Shown piece by piece: positions 51,571-60,311 of a stretch of 64,000 nucleotides of DNA (positions are counted from its first letter, which is position 1; each line of letters starts with the position of its first letter). The translations under genes were made by a program, and so were the position numbers. The notes beneath the pieces were generated by a model that saw only the letters and a program-made list of their open reading frames with translations, was not told the DNA's origin and searched no databases. Source of the DNA: Ktedonobacteraceae bacterium (GTDB lineage Bacteria; Chloroflexota; Ktedonobacteria; Ktedonobacterales; Ktedonobacteraceae); assembly GCA_035653615.1 (NCBI GenBank), contig DASRBN010000001.1, positions 1 through 64,000 on the forward strand. Reading direction: 5' to 3'.

Positions 51571-53436
51571 ATGGCGGAAAGCACAGGGCAGCACGCAGAG
51601 AAAATAGGGCAAAGACTCGGCAATTACCTGCTCACTTCCTTACTGGGAGCTGGGGGATTCGCGGCAGTCTATCTTGGTGAGCATATTCACCTGTCTACCC
51701 TTGCCGCGATCAAGGTGCTGCATACGCGCCTCTCGCCAGATGAGGTAGAGAAATTTCGGGCCGAGGCGCGTATCATTGCTCGCCTGGTACATCCTAATAT
51801 TGTGCGCGTGCTGGACTTTGGCGTACAGGATATGACTCCTTTCCTGGTCATGGAATACGCTCCCCACGGCACACTGCGCGAGCGCTGCCCTAAAGGGACG
51901 CCCCTCTCTATCGAGACGATACTTCCTTATGTCGCGCAGGTTGCGGAAGCGTTGCAATATGCCCACGACGACAAGGTGATTCACCGCGATATCAAGCCGG
52001 AGAACATGTTCGTCGGGCGGCGGAACGAAATACTGCTCGGCGATTTCGGCATCGCCCTCGTTGCGCAAAGCTCGCGCTACCAGGGTCTACAGGATATGGC
52101 CGGGACGATGGCCTATATGGCTCCCGAACAGATTGAGGGACGACCACAGCGCGCCAGCGACCAGTACTCGTTGGGCATCGTCGTGTACGAGTGGCTCAGT
52201 GGAGATCGTCCTTTTCATGGCTCGCTGACCGAGATTGTCGCCCAGCATCTCTCGGTTCCCCCCCGGCCTTTACGTGAAAGGAACCGCGCGATCTTACCAG
52301 ATGTTGAGCGCGTCGTGATGACGGCGCTCGCCAAAGACCCCAATGCCCGCTTCGGCAGCGTCAAGGCGTTTGCCAATGCCTTGCTACAGGCCGCCGCTAC
52401 CTCGGAACGTCCCATCGTCGTCATGTCGCCATCGACCGTTCCTCCCTCATTGGGAGCGGCGATAACCGACCCCGCGATGCCCGCAACACAACCCCTTTCG
52501 CGTGGCGAAGCTACGAGCATGGTCCTTTGCATCTATCGCGGCCATAGTGACAAGGTGAACGCACTGGCATGGTCGCCGGATAGTAGAACTATCGCTTCGG
52601 GCGGCGATGACAAAACTTTGCAGGTGTGGGATGCATTGACTGCCGCTCACATGGTCACGGTTGGCGAATCCTCCAGTGTCAAAGCGATCAGCTGGTCGCA
52701 GCAGAGTGACCTGATTGCCTATGGCAGTGGAGACGCGACGGTACAGGTCTGGGATAGAGCAAATCAAAGGAAAATCTACACCTATCGCGGCCATTCCTCG
52801 CCGGTCATTGCCGTCGCATGGTCGCCCAGCGGTCCATTTATCGCTTCCGCGTCGCATGAGGCGAACGTGCAGGTCTGGCAACTGCCGGACTCGACGGAGA
52901 TGACTCCGGCAGGTAGCATCTTGCAAGGGCACTCCTCAAGTGTAAGGACGGTGGGCTGGTCGCCCGATGGCACGCGCCTCGCGTCAGGTGGCAAAGACGG
53001 CATCGTGCAGGTATGGGACATGGCGACGGGAGCATGCATCACTACCTATCGTGGTCATAGCGATTGGGTGGATAGCGTGGCATGGTCGCCCGATGGCACA
53101 GCTATTGCCTCCGGAGCCTGGGATAGCAAGGTGAAAATATGGCAGGCGGGATCACTCCAGCAAGAGCCGCAACAGGTGTCACCTCAGGGCAACATTCTCA
53201 CTTACCATGGTCATACCTCGTACATCTACAGCGTTAGCTGGTCGCCCGACGGCGCGCGTATCGCTTCAGCCAGCAAAGATGCCACCGTCCATGTATGGGA
53301 TGCTGCCACCGGCCGGCGCATTTTCGTCTATCGCGGTCATACAACGGGTGTGAAAGCAGTGGCATGGTCGCCCGACGGCAGGTACCTCGCCTCGGCTGGG
53401 GATGATCAGACGGTGCAGGTATGGACGGCACCCTGA
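51571..53436 (+). CDS. Ser/Thr protein kinase with WD40 propeller, paralogue 1
   Basis: A 621-residue protein. The kinase domain (~15-275) has LLGAGGFAAVYLGEH, AIKVL, VIHRDIKPENMFVG, LGDFGIALVA, MAYMAPEQIEG and RASDQYSLGIVVYEW, all active-site residues present. After a ~45-residue linker follow seven WD40 repeats of the form YRGHSDKVNALAWSPDSR..IASGGDDKTLQVW to the C-terminus, enough for one propeller. There is no membrane segment, so it is cytosolic, with the propeller as sensor or substrate platform. AAAAAGGGGGGAG-type SD upstream. It is followed 32 bp later by its paralogue. Confidence 0.95.
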   Translation: MAESTGQHAEKIGQRLGNYLLTSLLGAGGFAAVYLGEHIHLSTLAAIKVLHTRLSPDEVEKFRAEARIIARLVHPNIVRVLDFGVQDMTPFLVMEYAPHGTLRERCPKGTPLSIETILPYVAQVAEALQYAHDDKVIHRDIKPENMFVGRRNEILLGDFGIALVAQSSRYQGLQDMAGTMAYMAPEQIEGRPQRASDQYSLGIVVYEWLSGDRPFHGSLTEIVAQHLSVPPRPLRERNRAILPDVERVVMTALAKDPNARFGSVKAFANALLQAAATSERPIVVMSPSTVPPSLGAAITDPAMPATQPLSRGEATSMVLCIYRGHSDKVNALAWSPDSRTIASGGDDKTLQVWDALTAAHMVTVGESSSVKAISWSQQSDLIAYGSGDATVQVWDRANQRKIYTYRGHSSPVIAVAWSPSGPFIASASHEANVQVWQLPDSTEMTPAGSILQGHSSSVRTVGWSPDGTRLASGGKDGIVQVWDMATGACITTYRGHSDWVDSVAWSPDGTAIASGAWDSKVKIWQAGSLQQEPQQVSPQGNILTYHGHTSYIYSVSWSPDGARIASASKDATVHVWDAATGRRIFVYRGHTTGVKAVAWSPDGRYLASAGDDQTVQVWTAP

Positions 53437-53468
53437 TCTGGTGAGCGAATAAACAAGGAGTCGAAACA

Positions 53469-55337
53469 ATGGCAGATCGTGCGGGACAGCAGCTTGGTCA
53501 TTATCGCCTGGTCCGTTTGCTCGGCGAAGGCGGCTTCGCCCAGGTCTACCTGGGCGAGCATATTCACCTGGGCTCGCAGGCCGCGATCAAAGTCTTGCAC
53601 AGCCAGTTGGCTAGCGATGATGTGGACAAATTTCTCCAGGAAGCGCGCAACCTGGTACGGCTGATCCATCCCAATATCGTCCGCGTGCTGGACTTTGGTA
53701 TAGAGGAGAAGACGCCTTTCCTGGTCATGGACTTTGCTCCCAACGGTACCTTGCGCCAGCGACACCCCAGGGGAGTACCCCTGCCCCTGTCCACAGTCGT
53801 CTCCTATGTGAAACAAATAGCTGATGGCCTGCAATTTGCTCATGAAGAGAAGCTCATCCATCGTGATATCAAACCGGAAAATATGCTCATCGGACGGCGC
53901 AATGAAATCCTCTTAAGCGATTTCGGCATTGCCATCGTGGCGCAAAGTTCGCGCTATCAAAGCACGCAGGACCTGGCCGGTACCATCGCGTACATGGCTC
54001 CCGAACAGATTCAGGCGCATCCACGTCCTGCCAGCGACCAGTATTCGCTGGGCATCGTTGTCTACGAATGGCTTACCGGTGACCGTCCCTTTCATGGCGG
54101 CTTCTCCGAGATTGCTATCAAGCATACCATCATGCCACCTCCACCCCTGCGCGAACGCATTCCCACCGTTTCACCTGATGTGGAACAGGTGGTCTTAACG
54201 GCCCTGGCCAAAGACCCCAAAGATCGCTTTGGCAGCATGCAGGCTTTCGCCAGAGCATTTGAGCAGGCCAGTTTGTCGGATCAGCATGCTCACCTGGCTC
54301 CCACCATTATCGTGAAGCCACCTGAACCGGTGGTACTGGCTTCACCTCTGGTGACCCCTTCGAATACTCCTTCCTCGCCGCAGCTTCCACCCATGCAGCT
54401 TGCCAGAGTTTCAAATGAAGTCGGAGCCATTCTTCATATCTATCGCGGTCATACAGGCCGCGTGAATACCGTAGCCTGGGCACCGGATGGGGAAAGAATT
54501 GCTTCAGGCAGCGATGATAAAACGGTGCAGATTTGGGATGCGGTTACTGGAGAAAAGATAAGTATCTGTACTGGCCATGCTAAACAGGTGAATGCAGTTG
54601 CATGGTCACCGGATGGTTCGCGCGTTGTTTCTGGGAGCAGTGATGCGAAAGCACAGGTTTGGGACCCTGCCGCGGGCAACAAGATAATTACCTATTATCA
54701 TGCTGGAGGCGTCAATACAGTGAAATGGTCACCAAATAAGCAATTTATCGCCTCTGCCGGCGAAAGTCAGGAGGTGCAGATATGGGATTCTATTCAAGGC
54801 TTTCGTGTGCTTAGCTTTCGTGGTCGTTCCCATACTGTGACCGATCTGAGCTGGTCTCCTAATGGAGTATTTCTGGCTTCTGCGGGGAATGATAGTGAAA
54901 TCCAGATATGGAATACATCTTTTGGCCAGAAAGTTCTCAGCTATACCAATCACTCTAATTGGGTAAATGCATTGTGCTATTCACCAGACGGAACCGGCCT
55001 TGCATCTGCAAGTGATGATAGGTCAGTACAAGTAACACTTCTAGCGCCAGGGAGAAACCTTTTTTCTCTGCAAGAGCCGAAAAGCATCTTCACCTTAAGA
55101 GGCCATAGTGGTAAAGTATTCGCGGTAGCGTGGTCACCTGATGGGAAATATATCGTTTCCGGTTCTCTGGATGGTACAGTGAAAATATGGGATAGCACTA
55201 CTGGCAGTAACATCTACACTTATTCCGGTCATTCTACTAAAGTAGGCACCGTAGCATGGTCGCCCAACGGCAAAATGATTGCGTCCGGGTCCTGGGATGG
55301 TGCAGTGCATATCTGGGTTGCCCCTTCATTCATGTGA
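53469..55337 (+). CDS. Ser/Thr protein kinase with WD40 propeller, paralogue 2
   Basis: 622 residues, colinear with the preceding gene: kinase domain with LLGEGGFAQVYLGEH, AIKVLH, LIHRDIKPENMLIG, LSDFGIAIVA, IAYMAPEQIQA; linker; WD40 repeats from IYRGHTGRVNTVAWAPDG to the end. Kinase halves are strikingly similar, propellers less so; one repeat in the second (VQVTLLAPGRNLFSLQEP) has lost its Trp-Asp ending. Codon use in its later repeats is more AT-rich than in the kinase part. Start ATG 53469 with AAGGAG. Probably one operon with paralogue 1. Confidence 0.95.
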   Translation: MADRAGQQLGHYRLVRLLGEGGFAQVYLGEHIHLGSQAAIKVLHSQLASDDVDKFLQEARNLVRLIHPNIVRVLDFGIEEKTPFLVMDFAPNGTLRQRHPRGVPLPLSTVVSYVKQIADGLQFAHEEKLIHRDIKPENMLIGRRNEILLSDFGIAIVAQSSRYQSTQDLAGTIAYMAPEQIQAHPRPASDQYSLGIVVYEWLTGDRPFHGGFSEIAIKHTIMPPPPLRERIPTVSPDVEQVVLTALAKDPKDRFGSMQAFARAFEQASLSDQHAHLAPTIIVKPPEPVVLASPLVTPSNTPSSPQLPPMQLARVSNEVGAILHIYRGHTGRVNTVAWAPDGERIASGSDDKTVQIWDAVTGEKISICTGHAKQVNAVAWSPDGSRVVSGSSDAKAQVWDPAAGNKIITYYHAGGVNTVKWSPNKQFIASAGESQEVQIWDSIQGFRVLSFRGRSHTVTDLSWSPNGVFLASAGNDSEIQIWNTSFGQKVLSYTNHSNWVNALCYSPDGTGLASASDDRSVQVTLLAPGRNLFSLQEPKSIFTLRGHSGKVFAVAWSPDGKYIVSGSLDGTVKIWDSTTGSNIYTYSGHSTKVGTVAWSPNGKMIASGSWDGAVHIWVAPSFM

Positions 55338-55469
55338 ACCAACCTGATCTTTCCCCACACTCAACGAAATAACATAGTAATTCAGGCACTGTCCCTACAG
55401 ATATGATATAGTATAAAGCACACAGAGTACTCAACGACTGAGCACAGGCAAGAAACACAGGATAGAACT

Positions 55470-56303
55470 ATGAATGCCACATCCATCTACAGCGAAATAC
55501 AGGCAGCTTTGAAGCAGGGCGAGCGGGTAGCAGTCGCCACCGTCGTCAAAACCATCGGCGCGGCTCCCTGCGGCGTTGGCACCAAAATGCTGGTGCGCGC
55601 CGACGGTACTACCAGCGGCAGCTTCGCCGGTTCCAAAGTTGATATGCAAGTTGCCCAGAGCGCCTTGCAAGCCTTGCAAGAGGGCAAATCGAGCATCACT
55701 CACGTTCACCTTGACCCTGACCAGGCCGTGGGCAGTTGCGGGGCCACGCTCGAATTGTTCATCGAAGTACTGTACCCCGAACCGCGCCTCATCATCGCCG
55801 GAGCAGGAAATGTCGCGCAGGCCCTGGCTCGCCTGGCAACCCAGCTTGATTACCGCATCGTCGTCGTCGATGACCGGCGCGACCTGGCCGACCCGCACAT
55901 GTTCGGCGATAAGATACAGCTCACCTTCGGCGATATCCCCCAGACTATTCGCGAACTGGAACCCGACGAGGCCAGCTGGATTGTCATCGTCACGCGCGGC
56001 CATCACCTCGATAAAGATGCCCTGCGCGCCGCCCTGGAAACCTCCGCTCGCTACGTCGGCATGATCGGTAGTCCCGGCAAGATCAAGAACATTTTCCGCG
56101 ACCTGCTGCGAGAAGGATTTCCGCGCGAGCGCCTTGAGCAGGTACACTCGCCGATTGGCCTTGATCTAGGAGCGGAGACGCCGGAAGAAATCGCCCTCAG
56201 CATCGCCGCCGAAATGCTCATGTTGCGCAAGCATGGCACCGGCGCATCCCTGAAGACTATGCATCACTTTCTGGATGACCTGGTAGCGGCAGAAAGCCGT
56301 TGA
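55470..56303 (+). CDS. XdhC/CoxF-family molybdenum-enzyme maturation protein
   Basis: A 277-residue XdhC/CoxI protein. The N-terminal domain (~1-100) has VATVVKTIGAAPCGVGTKMLV and a conserved Cys in VGSCGATLELFIEV; the C-terminal Rossmann domain has RLIIAGAGNVAQALARLA (~111-128), VVVDDRRDLAD and YVGMIGSPGKIKNIF, closing with the GLDLGAETPEEIALSIAAEM motif. These proteins bind the molybdenum cofactor and help insert it, in sulfurated form, into xanthine dehydrogenase/CO dehydrogenase-type enzymes. No such enzyme gene is in the window. Confidence 0.92.
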   Translation: MNATSIYSEIQAALKQGERVAVATVVKTIGAAPCGVGTKMLVRADGTTSGSFAGSKVDMQVAQSALQALQEGKSSITHVHLDPDQAVGSCGATLELFIEVLYPEPRLIIAGAGNVAQALARLATQLDYRIVVVDDRRDLADPHMFGDKIQLTFGDIPQTIRELEPDEASWIVIVTRGHHLDKDALRAALETSARYVGMIGSPGKIKNIFRDLLREGFPRERLEQVHSPIGLDLGAETPEEIALSIAAEMLMLRKHGTGASLKTMHHFLDDLVAAESR

Positions 56304-56410
56304 TTCCACGCTCAATAAGCGTGAAGGTAGAGCCTGATTCAGTGAAGACTATAGCCGGTCATTCATCCTGCAGTCTCGCATGTGCCATCTACTTACTCTA
56401 TGGGTAGGTG

Positions 56411-57193
56411 TTAGAGTGGTTGATCAGGATCAATGCCGAGCGCACGCAGCTTCTCGGCGAGAGCTTGAGCGCGAGCTGCTTCTACCTGCAGTTGCTGGAT
56501 AGCTGCCTGGGCGCGAGCTGCTTCCCGCGTAGCCCGCGCAGCCTCCCGCTCGGCTCTCTCTGCTTCGGCCTGACGTACTGCCGTCTCCACCTCTATTTCG
56601 GTGAGTCTGCGGTTCCATAACAGGTCATAGAGGCGTAAATACTTGCCATCCGCCTTGAGCCAACTACGCAATTGTGGACTCCATAACCTACCATCTAGTT
56701 CCGGCAACACCTTTTGCAATGGCCTTGTAATGGCGTTTCGCTGCCAGCCAAACAAACGGCCTCCTTTACGCCGGCTCAATGGCAGGGGCGGGTCGTAGGG
56801 GTCGAAGGCGTAGTATTCCAGCACGCCCATCTGGGCATACGTCAATGGTTTCTCGTCCAGGTCCCGCTTCCACGTCTTGTCGGAAGCGAACTCGAAGACG
56901 ACTTGAGGCGCCGGGCCGGTGATACCAACGCGCCAGCTGATCTCCTCACGATACGGCACACCCTTGATGACGGCAATATCGGGCGCTATCGGATATTCCA
57001 TTTCATCGTTGGTGACGTAGAAGTTCAGATTGACCTGCACCGAACAGATCTGGCCACGAAAGAGCCACTTGAGGACTTCCTCGAGATACACGATTGATAC
57101 GTGATGCAGGGTGGTTTCCCCCATCAGGTCCTCCTCGGTGGGATGGCTATCATAATAGTAGGAAACCGTCTTGTCTCTGCTGTGCTCGATCAT
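56411..57193 (-). CDS. Uma2-family (DUF820) PD-(D/E)XK protein with coiled-coil tail
   Basis: About 260 residues from ATG 57193, chosen for AAGGAG 6 nt upstream. The Uma2-like fold spans ~15-190: YPIAPDIAVIKGV (PD element), VVFEFASDKTWKRD (E of the E-x-K/S region), LEYYAFDPYDPP. The tail (~195-260) is an Ala/Glu/Arg-rich coiled coil (AERAEREAARATREAARAQA) ending in LGIDPD, very common in this family. Possible nuclease of unknown role; many copies occur in such genomes. Confidence 0.88.
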   Translation of the reverse strand: MIEHSRDKTVSYYYDSHPTEEDLMGETTLHHVSIVYLEEVLKWLFRGQICSVQVNLNFYVTNDEMEYPIAPDIAVIKGVPYREEISWRVGITGPAPQVVFEFASDKTWKRDLDEKPLTYAQMGVLEYYAFDPYDPPLPLSRRKGGRLFGWQRNAITRPLQKVLPELDGRLWSPQLRSWLKADGKYLRLYDLLWNRRLTEIEVETAVRQAEAERAEREAARATREAARAQAAIQQLQVEAARAQALAEKLRALGIDPDQPL

Positions 57194-57235
57194 AGCTACT
57201 CCTTGTGTATCTCGCCTCATGCAGGTCGCCTCCCC

Positions 57236-57322
57236 TCAAAGCGCCTTATTCCTCACCATTCTCTCAAAAATTGCCAGCTTCTCTTGTTCCGCATTGATCT
57301 GCGGAATAACCTCTTGCCAAAT
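57236..57322 (-). other. Short open segment upstream of the Uma2 gene
   Basis: The minus-strand frame IWQEVIPQINAEQEKLAIFERMVRNKAL ends at 57236 and is bounded upstream by a stop. It has no start codon, but the composition looks protein-like. It may be the end of a decayed gene in the 315-bp gap between the Uma2 gene and the lipoprotein gene; the rest of the gap shows nothing. Confidence 0.25.
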
Positions 57323-57508
57323 CTATAATAACACAGATGCAACCGCGCTACAAGCCGCAAAAGCTCTGGGTAAATATCTCGACGGCTTGAAAATCTGGGC
57401 AGAAAGAATGATAATACATAAAGCAGCCAGATTTCCTGGCTGTTGAAACGTATTTTGCGAGATTCGTTGGTAAAAGCCGCTCCACAGAGCTTCCTCTGAA
57501 GGAAATAC

Positions 57509-58465
57509 ATGTTGTTAAAAAATCGGATCATTCTCACATATACTACCGGACTTATCTGTCTTCTACTACTTACTTCCTGCGAGCATACATCTACTCCTGC
57601 CGCCTCTCCGACTGAAACCGCGACTGCCTCTCCGACCGCGCCAGCCATAACATCCACTGTCACCACAAATGGCACCCCTGACACAACACCTACCCACTAT
57701 ACAGCGCGGGTAATTGTATCAGGTGGGAGACGGCCCGATGACCTGGCCTTTGACCCGCAGGGACGCCTGGTCTTCAGCGATTTCTATAATGGAACCGTCA
57801 GCCGCGTCAATGCGGATGGCTCGATTACCGTACTTGTCAGTGGCATCGCCGGTCCCGAAGGCATCGCCTTCCTGCCTGACGGCACCATGATTATCGCGGA
57901 ACAGCAGACGAATCGCATCCTCAGCCTTGCTCCCGGAGCCACCTCGCTCACCGTCTTGCGCACGCTCCCCGGCACTCCTGGCGGCCCGCCCTGCAAAGAC
58001 GGCGTAGATGGCATCGCTTATGATCCTATCACTCAGACGCTGATTATACCGGACAGCCCCACGGGCAATGTCTATCGTATGAGCCTGGATGGGCAGAAAC
58101 TCACGCTGCTGGCATCCGGCATTCCGCGCCCGGTTGGAGCAGCGGTCGATCAGAATGGCACCGTCTATATTGCGGACGAATGCGGTGGATCGCTCTGGAT
58201 TATCGCGCCAAACGGCAAGACGACCCGCATGGGCGGTTTTGGCAAGCTTGACGATGTCGAGCTTGATTCCCGTGGCAATATCCTGGTCATCGACCTGGCC
58301 CCATCCATACACGCGCTCATTCGCATTCGCCGCTCGACGGGCAAGCGCGAGGTTCTGGCCAGCAAGGGCTTTATCGAGCCGCAAGGACTGGTCATCGATA
58401 AAAACGATGATATATTTGTATCAGATGATTACGCCGATAAGATTGTGGAGTATAAACCCGTATGA
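57509..58465 (+). CDS. Lipoprotein with SMP-30/NHL-type beta propeller
   Basis: A 318-residue protein. Signal peptide LTYTTGLICLLLLTSC with a lipobox at LLTSC (Cys ~25), a Thr/Pro/Ala-rich linker to ~65, and a beta-propeller of the SMP-30/gluconolactonase or NHL type (DLAFDPQGRLVFSDFYNGTV, GIAFLPDGTMIIAEQQTNRI, GAAVDQNGTVYIADECGG, GLVIDKNDDIFVSDDYADKI). It is exported and membrane-anchored; possible lactonase or sugar-binding function, not proven by residues seen. AAGGA before ATG 57509. Its end is duplicated (see 58436-58545). Confidence 0.85.
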   Translation: MLLKNRIILTYTTGLICLLLLTSCEHTSTPAASPTETATASPTAPAITSTVTTNGTPDTTPTHYTARVIVSGGRRPDDLAFDPQGRLVFSDFYNGTVSRVNADGSITVLVSGIAGPEGIAFLPDGTMIIAEQQTNRILSLAPGATSLTVLRTLPGTPGGPPCKDGVDGIAYDPITQTLIIPDSPTGNVYRMSLDGQKLTLLASGIPRPVGAAVDQNGTVYIADECGGSLWIIAPNGKTTRMGGFGKLDDVELDSRGNILVIDLAPSIHALIRIRRSTGKREVLASKGFIEPQGLVIDKNDDIFVSDDYADKIVEYKPV

Positions 58466-58545
58466 AGAAACTTTGGGATTCTTCGCTTCACTCAGAATGA
58501 CATCGAGGATAAGATTGTGGAGTATAAACCTGTATGAAGAAACTT
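58436..58545 (+). repeat. 38-bp duplication around half a GATTCTTCGC element
   Basis: 58436-58473 and 58508-58545 are identical at 37 of 38 positions (start GATAAGATTGTGGAGTATAA). Between them is a 34-bp piece TGGGATTCTTCGCTTCACTC...ATGACATCGAG, one arm of the dispersed palindrome family. Copy 1 carries the stop of the lipoprotein gene, copy 2 the start of the CoA-transferase gene. Confidence 0.85.
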
Positions 58546-59448
58546 ATGACCATGGCCGAGGCCATTGCGCAATTCGTTCCTGATGGCTCGTCGATTGCCA
58601 TCGGACTGGCGCTCGAGCCGCTGATACCTTTTGCCGCCGCGCATGAGATCATTCGCCAGCAGCGGCGCAACCTGACGCTGATCGGACCTATTTCCGACAT
58701 CCTTTTCGATCAGTTAATCGGCGCGGGCTGCGTCGAGAAAATCTCCGCGGCCTGGGTGGGTAATGTTAGCGAGGGATTGGCGCATTGCTATCGCCGCGCC
58801 ACCGAACAGTCCATCCCGCGTCCCATCGTCACCGAGGATTACAGCAACTTCACCATCGGATTGGCGCTGCTGGCCGCCGGGATCGGTTCGCCCTATATTC
58901 CCACGCGCACGCTGCTGGGTGGCGATATTCCGCGCAAAAATACCACGTTGCGCACTATCTCTTCACCGGACGATGGCACACCGTTGCTACTCGTTCCTGC
59001 CTTGCGGCCCGATGTCACGATCATTCACGTGCAGCGCAGCGACGAGGACGGCAACGCTCATATGTGGGGAAGTTCCGGCATCACCGAACAGGCCATGCTC
59101 GCGGCGCGCGACGTAATTATCGTGGCAGAGGAAATCGTGCCGCGCGAGGTGATCGTGAGCGACCCGAACCGCGTGTTGGGGCCATCCTTCAAAGTGCGGG
59201 CAGTCGTGCATGAGCCGTGGGGAGCGCATCCCTCAGCTGTCCAGGGCTATTACAACCGCGACCATGCCTTTTACCATGAATATCACACGCGCACACGCAC
59301 GGTCGAGGGCTACGCATCCTGGCTCGACGACTGGGTGCTCAGCACACCCAATCGCGCCGCCTACCTTGCCAGGTTGGGCGAAGAGCGCCTGAGCAGCCTG
59401 GGCATCAAAGAGCATCGCTACGCCGCGCCCGTGGATTACGGATATTAG
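58534..59448 (+). CDS. CoA-transferase subunit A
   Basis: A 304-residue alpha subunit of a family I CoA-transferase (glutaconate CoA-transferase/IpdA type). Features: MAEAIAQFVPDGSSIAIGLALE (~7-28), LTLIGPISDILFDQLIGAGCVEKI, YSNFTIGLALLAAGIGSPYIP, and VTIIHVQRSDEDGNAHMWGS. With the next gene it forms an enzyme that exchanges CoA between acyl groups, or, as in IpdAB, hydrolyses a ring acyl-CoA. The ATG at 58534 lies in the second copy of the duplication; the ribosome-binding region is the repeated end of the preceding gene. Confidence 0.9.
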   Translation: MKKLMTMAEAIAQFVPDGSSIAIGLALEPLIPFAAAHEIIRQQRRNLTLIGPISDILFDQLIGAGCVEKISAAWVGNVSEGLAHCYRRATEQSIPRPIVTEDYSNFTIGLALLAAGIGSPYIPTRTLLGGDIPRKNTTLRTISSPDDGTPLLLVPALRPDVTIIHVQRSDEDGNAHMWGSSGITEQAMLAARDVIIVAEEIVPREVIVSDPNRVLGPSFKVRAVVHEPWGAHPSAVQGYYNRDHAFYHEYHTRTRTVEGYASWLDDWVLSTPNRAAYLARLGEERLSSLGIKEHRYAAPVDYGY

Positions 59449-59458
59449 AGGATCATCT

Positions 59459-60238
59459 ATGGAATACACACCGCGAGAACTGATGGTTGTCTGCGCCGCC
59501 AGGCAGATACACGACGGCGAAAATGTCTTTGTCGGCATGCGCCTGCCCCTGATAGCATTCGCGCTTGCCAAACGCACGCACGCGCCCAACTGCATCGGAC
59601 TCTTCGAGACGGGCACCATCCGCGATGAACCGTCCGCGGAACTGCTCTACACGATGGGCGACGCGCCGAATATCACGGGTGCCTTATGGACGACCGGCAC
59701 GCTCAACGTCATGGCGCCCATGGCGGCAGGCGACGTACACCTTGGATTCATCGGCGGCGCGGAGGTTGATCGTTACGGCAACCTCAATACCTCGCTGATC
59801 GGCGACTGGCAGCATCCGAGTGTGCGCCTGCCTGGCAGTGGTGGCGGAGCCGATATCGCCTCGTTTTCGCAGCGACTCGCCATCATCATGCAGCACGACC
59901 GCCGCCGCCTGCGCGAAAAAGTGGACTTCGTGACCAGCCCCGGCTACGGCTATCCCGATGAACATGGGCCTGCCGGAATGGCCTGGCGTAAACGTGTCGG
60001 CCTGCCAAGAGGTGGCCCCAGCGCGCTCATCACCACCCTGGCCGTTTTCACATTCGACCCCACAAACGGCGAGGCCATGCTCCAATCCTACCATCCCGGC
60101 ACCACGATAGAGCAGGTGCAGGAGCAAACAGGTTGGAAATTGCGGCTGGCTCCCGACTGCAAAGAAACAGTGCCACCAACCGAGGATGAGCTGCAGGTAA
60201 TTCGCGAACACGACCCGCGGGGGGTCTGGACACGTTGA
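59459..60238 (+). CDS. CoA-transferase subunit B
   Basis: A 259-residue beta subunit. CIGLFETGTIRDEP holds the catalytic Glu (ETG), AGDVHLGFIGGAEVDRYGNLN and LPGSGGGADIASFS are the family glycine elements. Alpha and beta subunits lie 10 bp apart with AGAGGA before ATG 59459. The SGGG variant and spacing fit GctB/IpdB-like proteins; the substrate is unknown. The C-terminus ends VWTR just before a short repeat. Confidence 0.9.
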   Translation: MEYTPRELMVVCAARQIHDGENVFVGMRLPLIAFALAKRTHAPNCIGLFETGTIRDEPSAELLYTMGDAPNITGALWTTGTLNVMAPMAAGDVHLGFIGGAEVDRYGNLNTSLIGDWQHPSVRLPGSGGGADIASFSQRLAIIMQHDRRRLREKVDFVTSPGYGYPDEHGPAGMAWRKRVGLPRGGPSALITTLAVFTFDPTNGEAMLQSYHPGTTIEQVQEQTGWKLRLAPDCKETVPPTEDELQVIREHDPRGVWTR

Positions 60239-60311
60239 ATAAGGTAGGGGCGTACCCTTGAGGTCGCCCTGGCACTTTATCGTGAAAGGGCCTGGACACG
60301 TTGAAGTTCCC

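Noticed and set aside
57253-57684. 143-residue minus-strand frame opposite the lipoprotein start
   Set aside because: It overlaps the well-supported lipoprotein gene and lacks any motif or ribosome-binding site.
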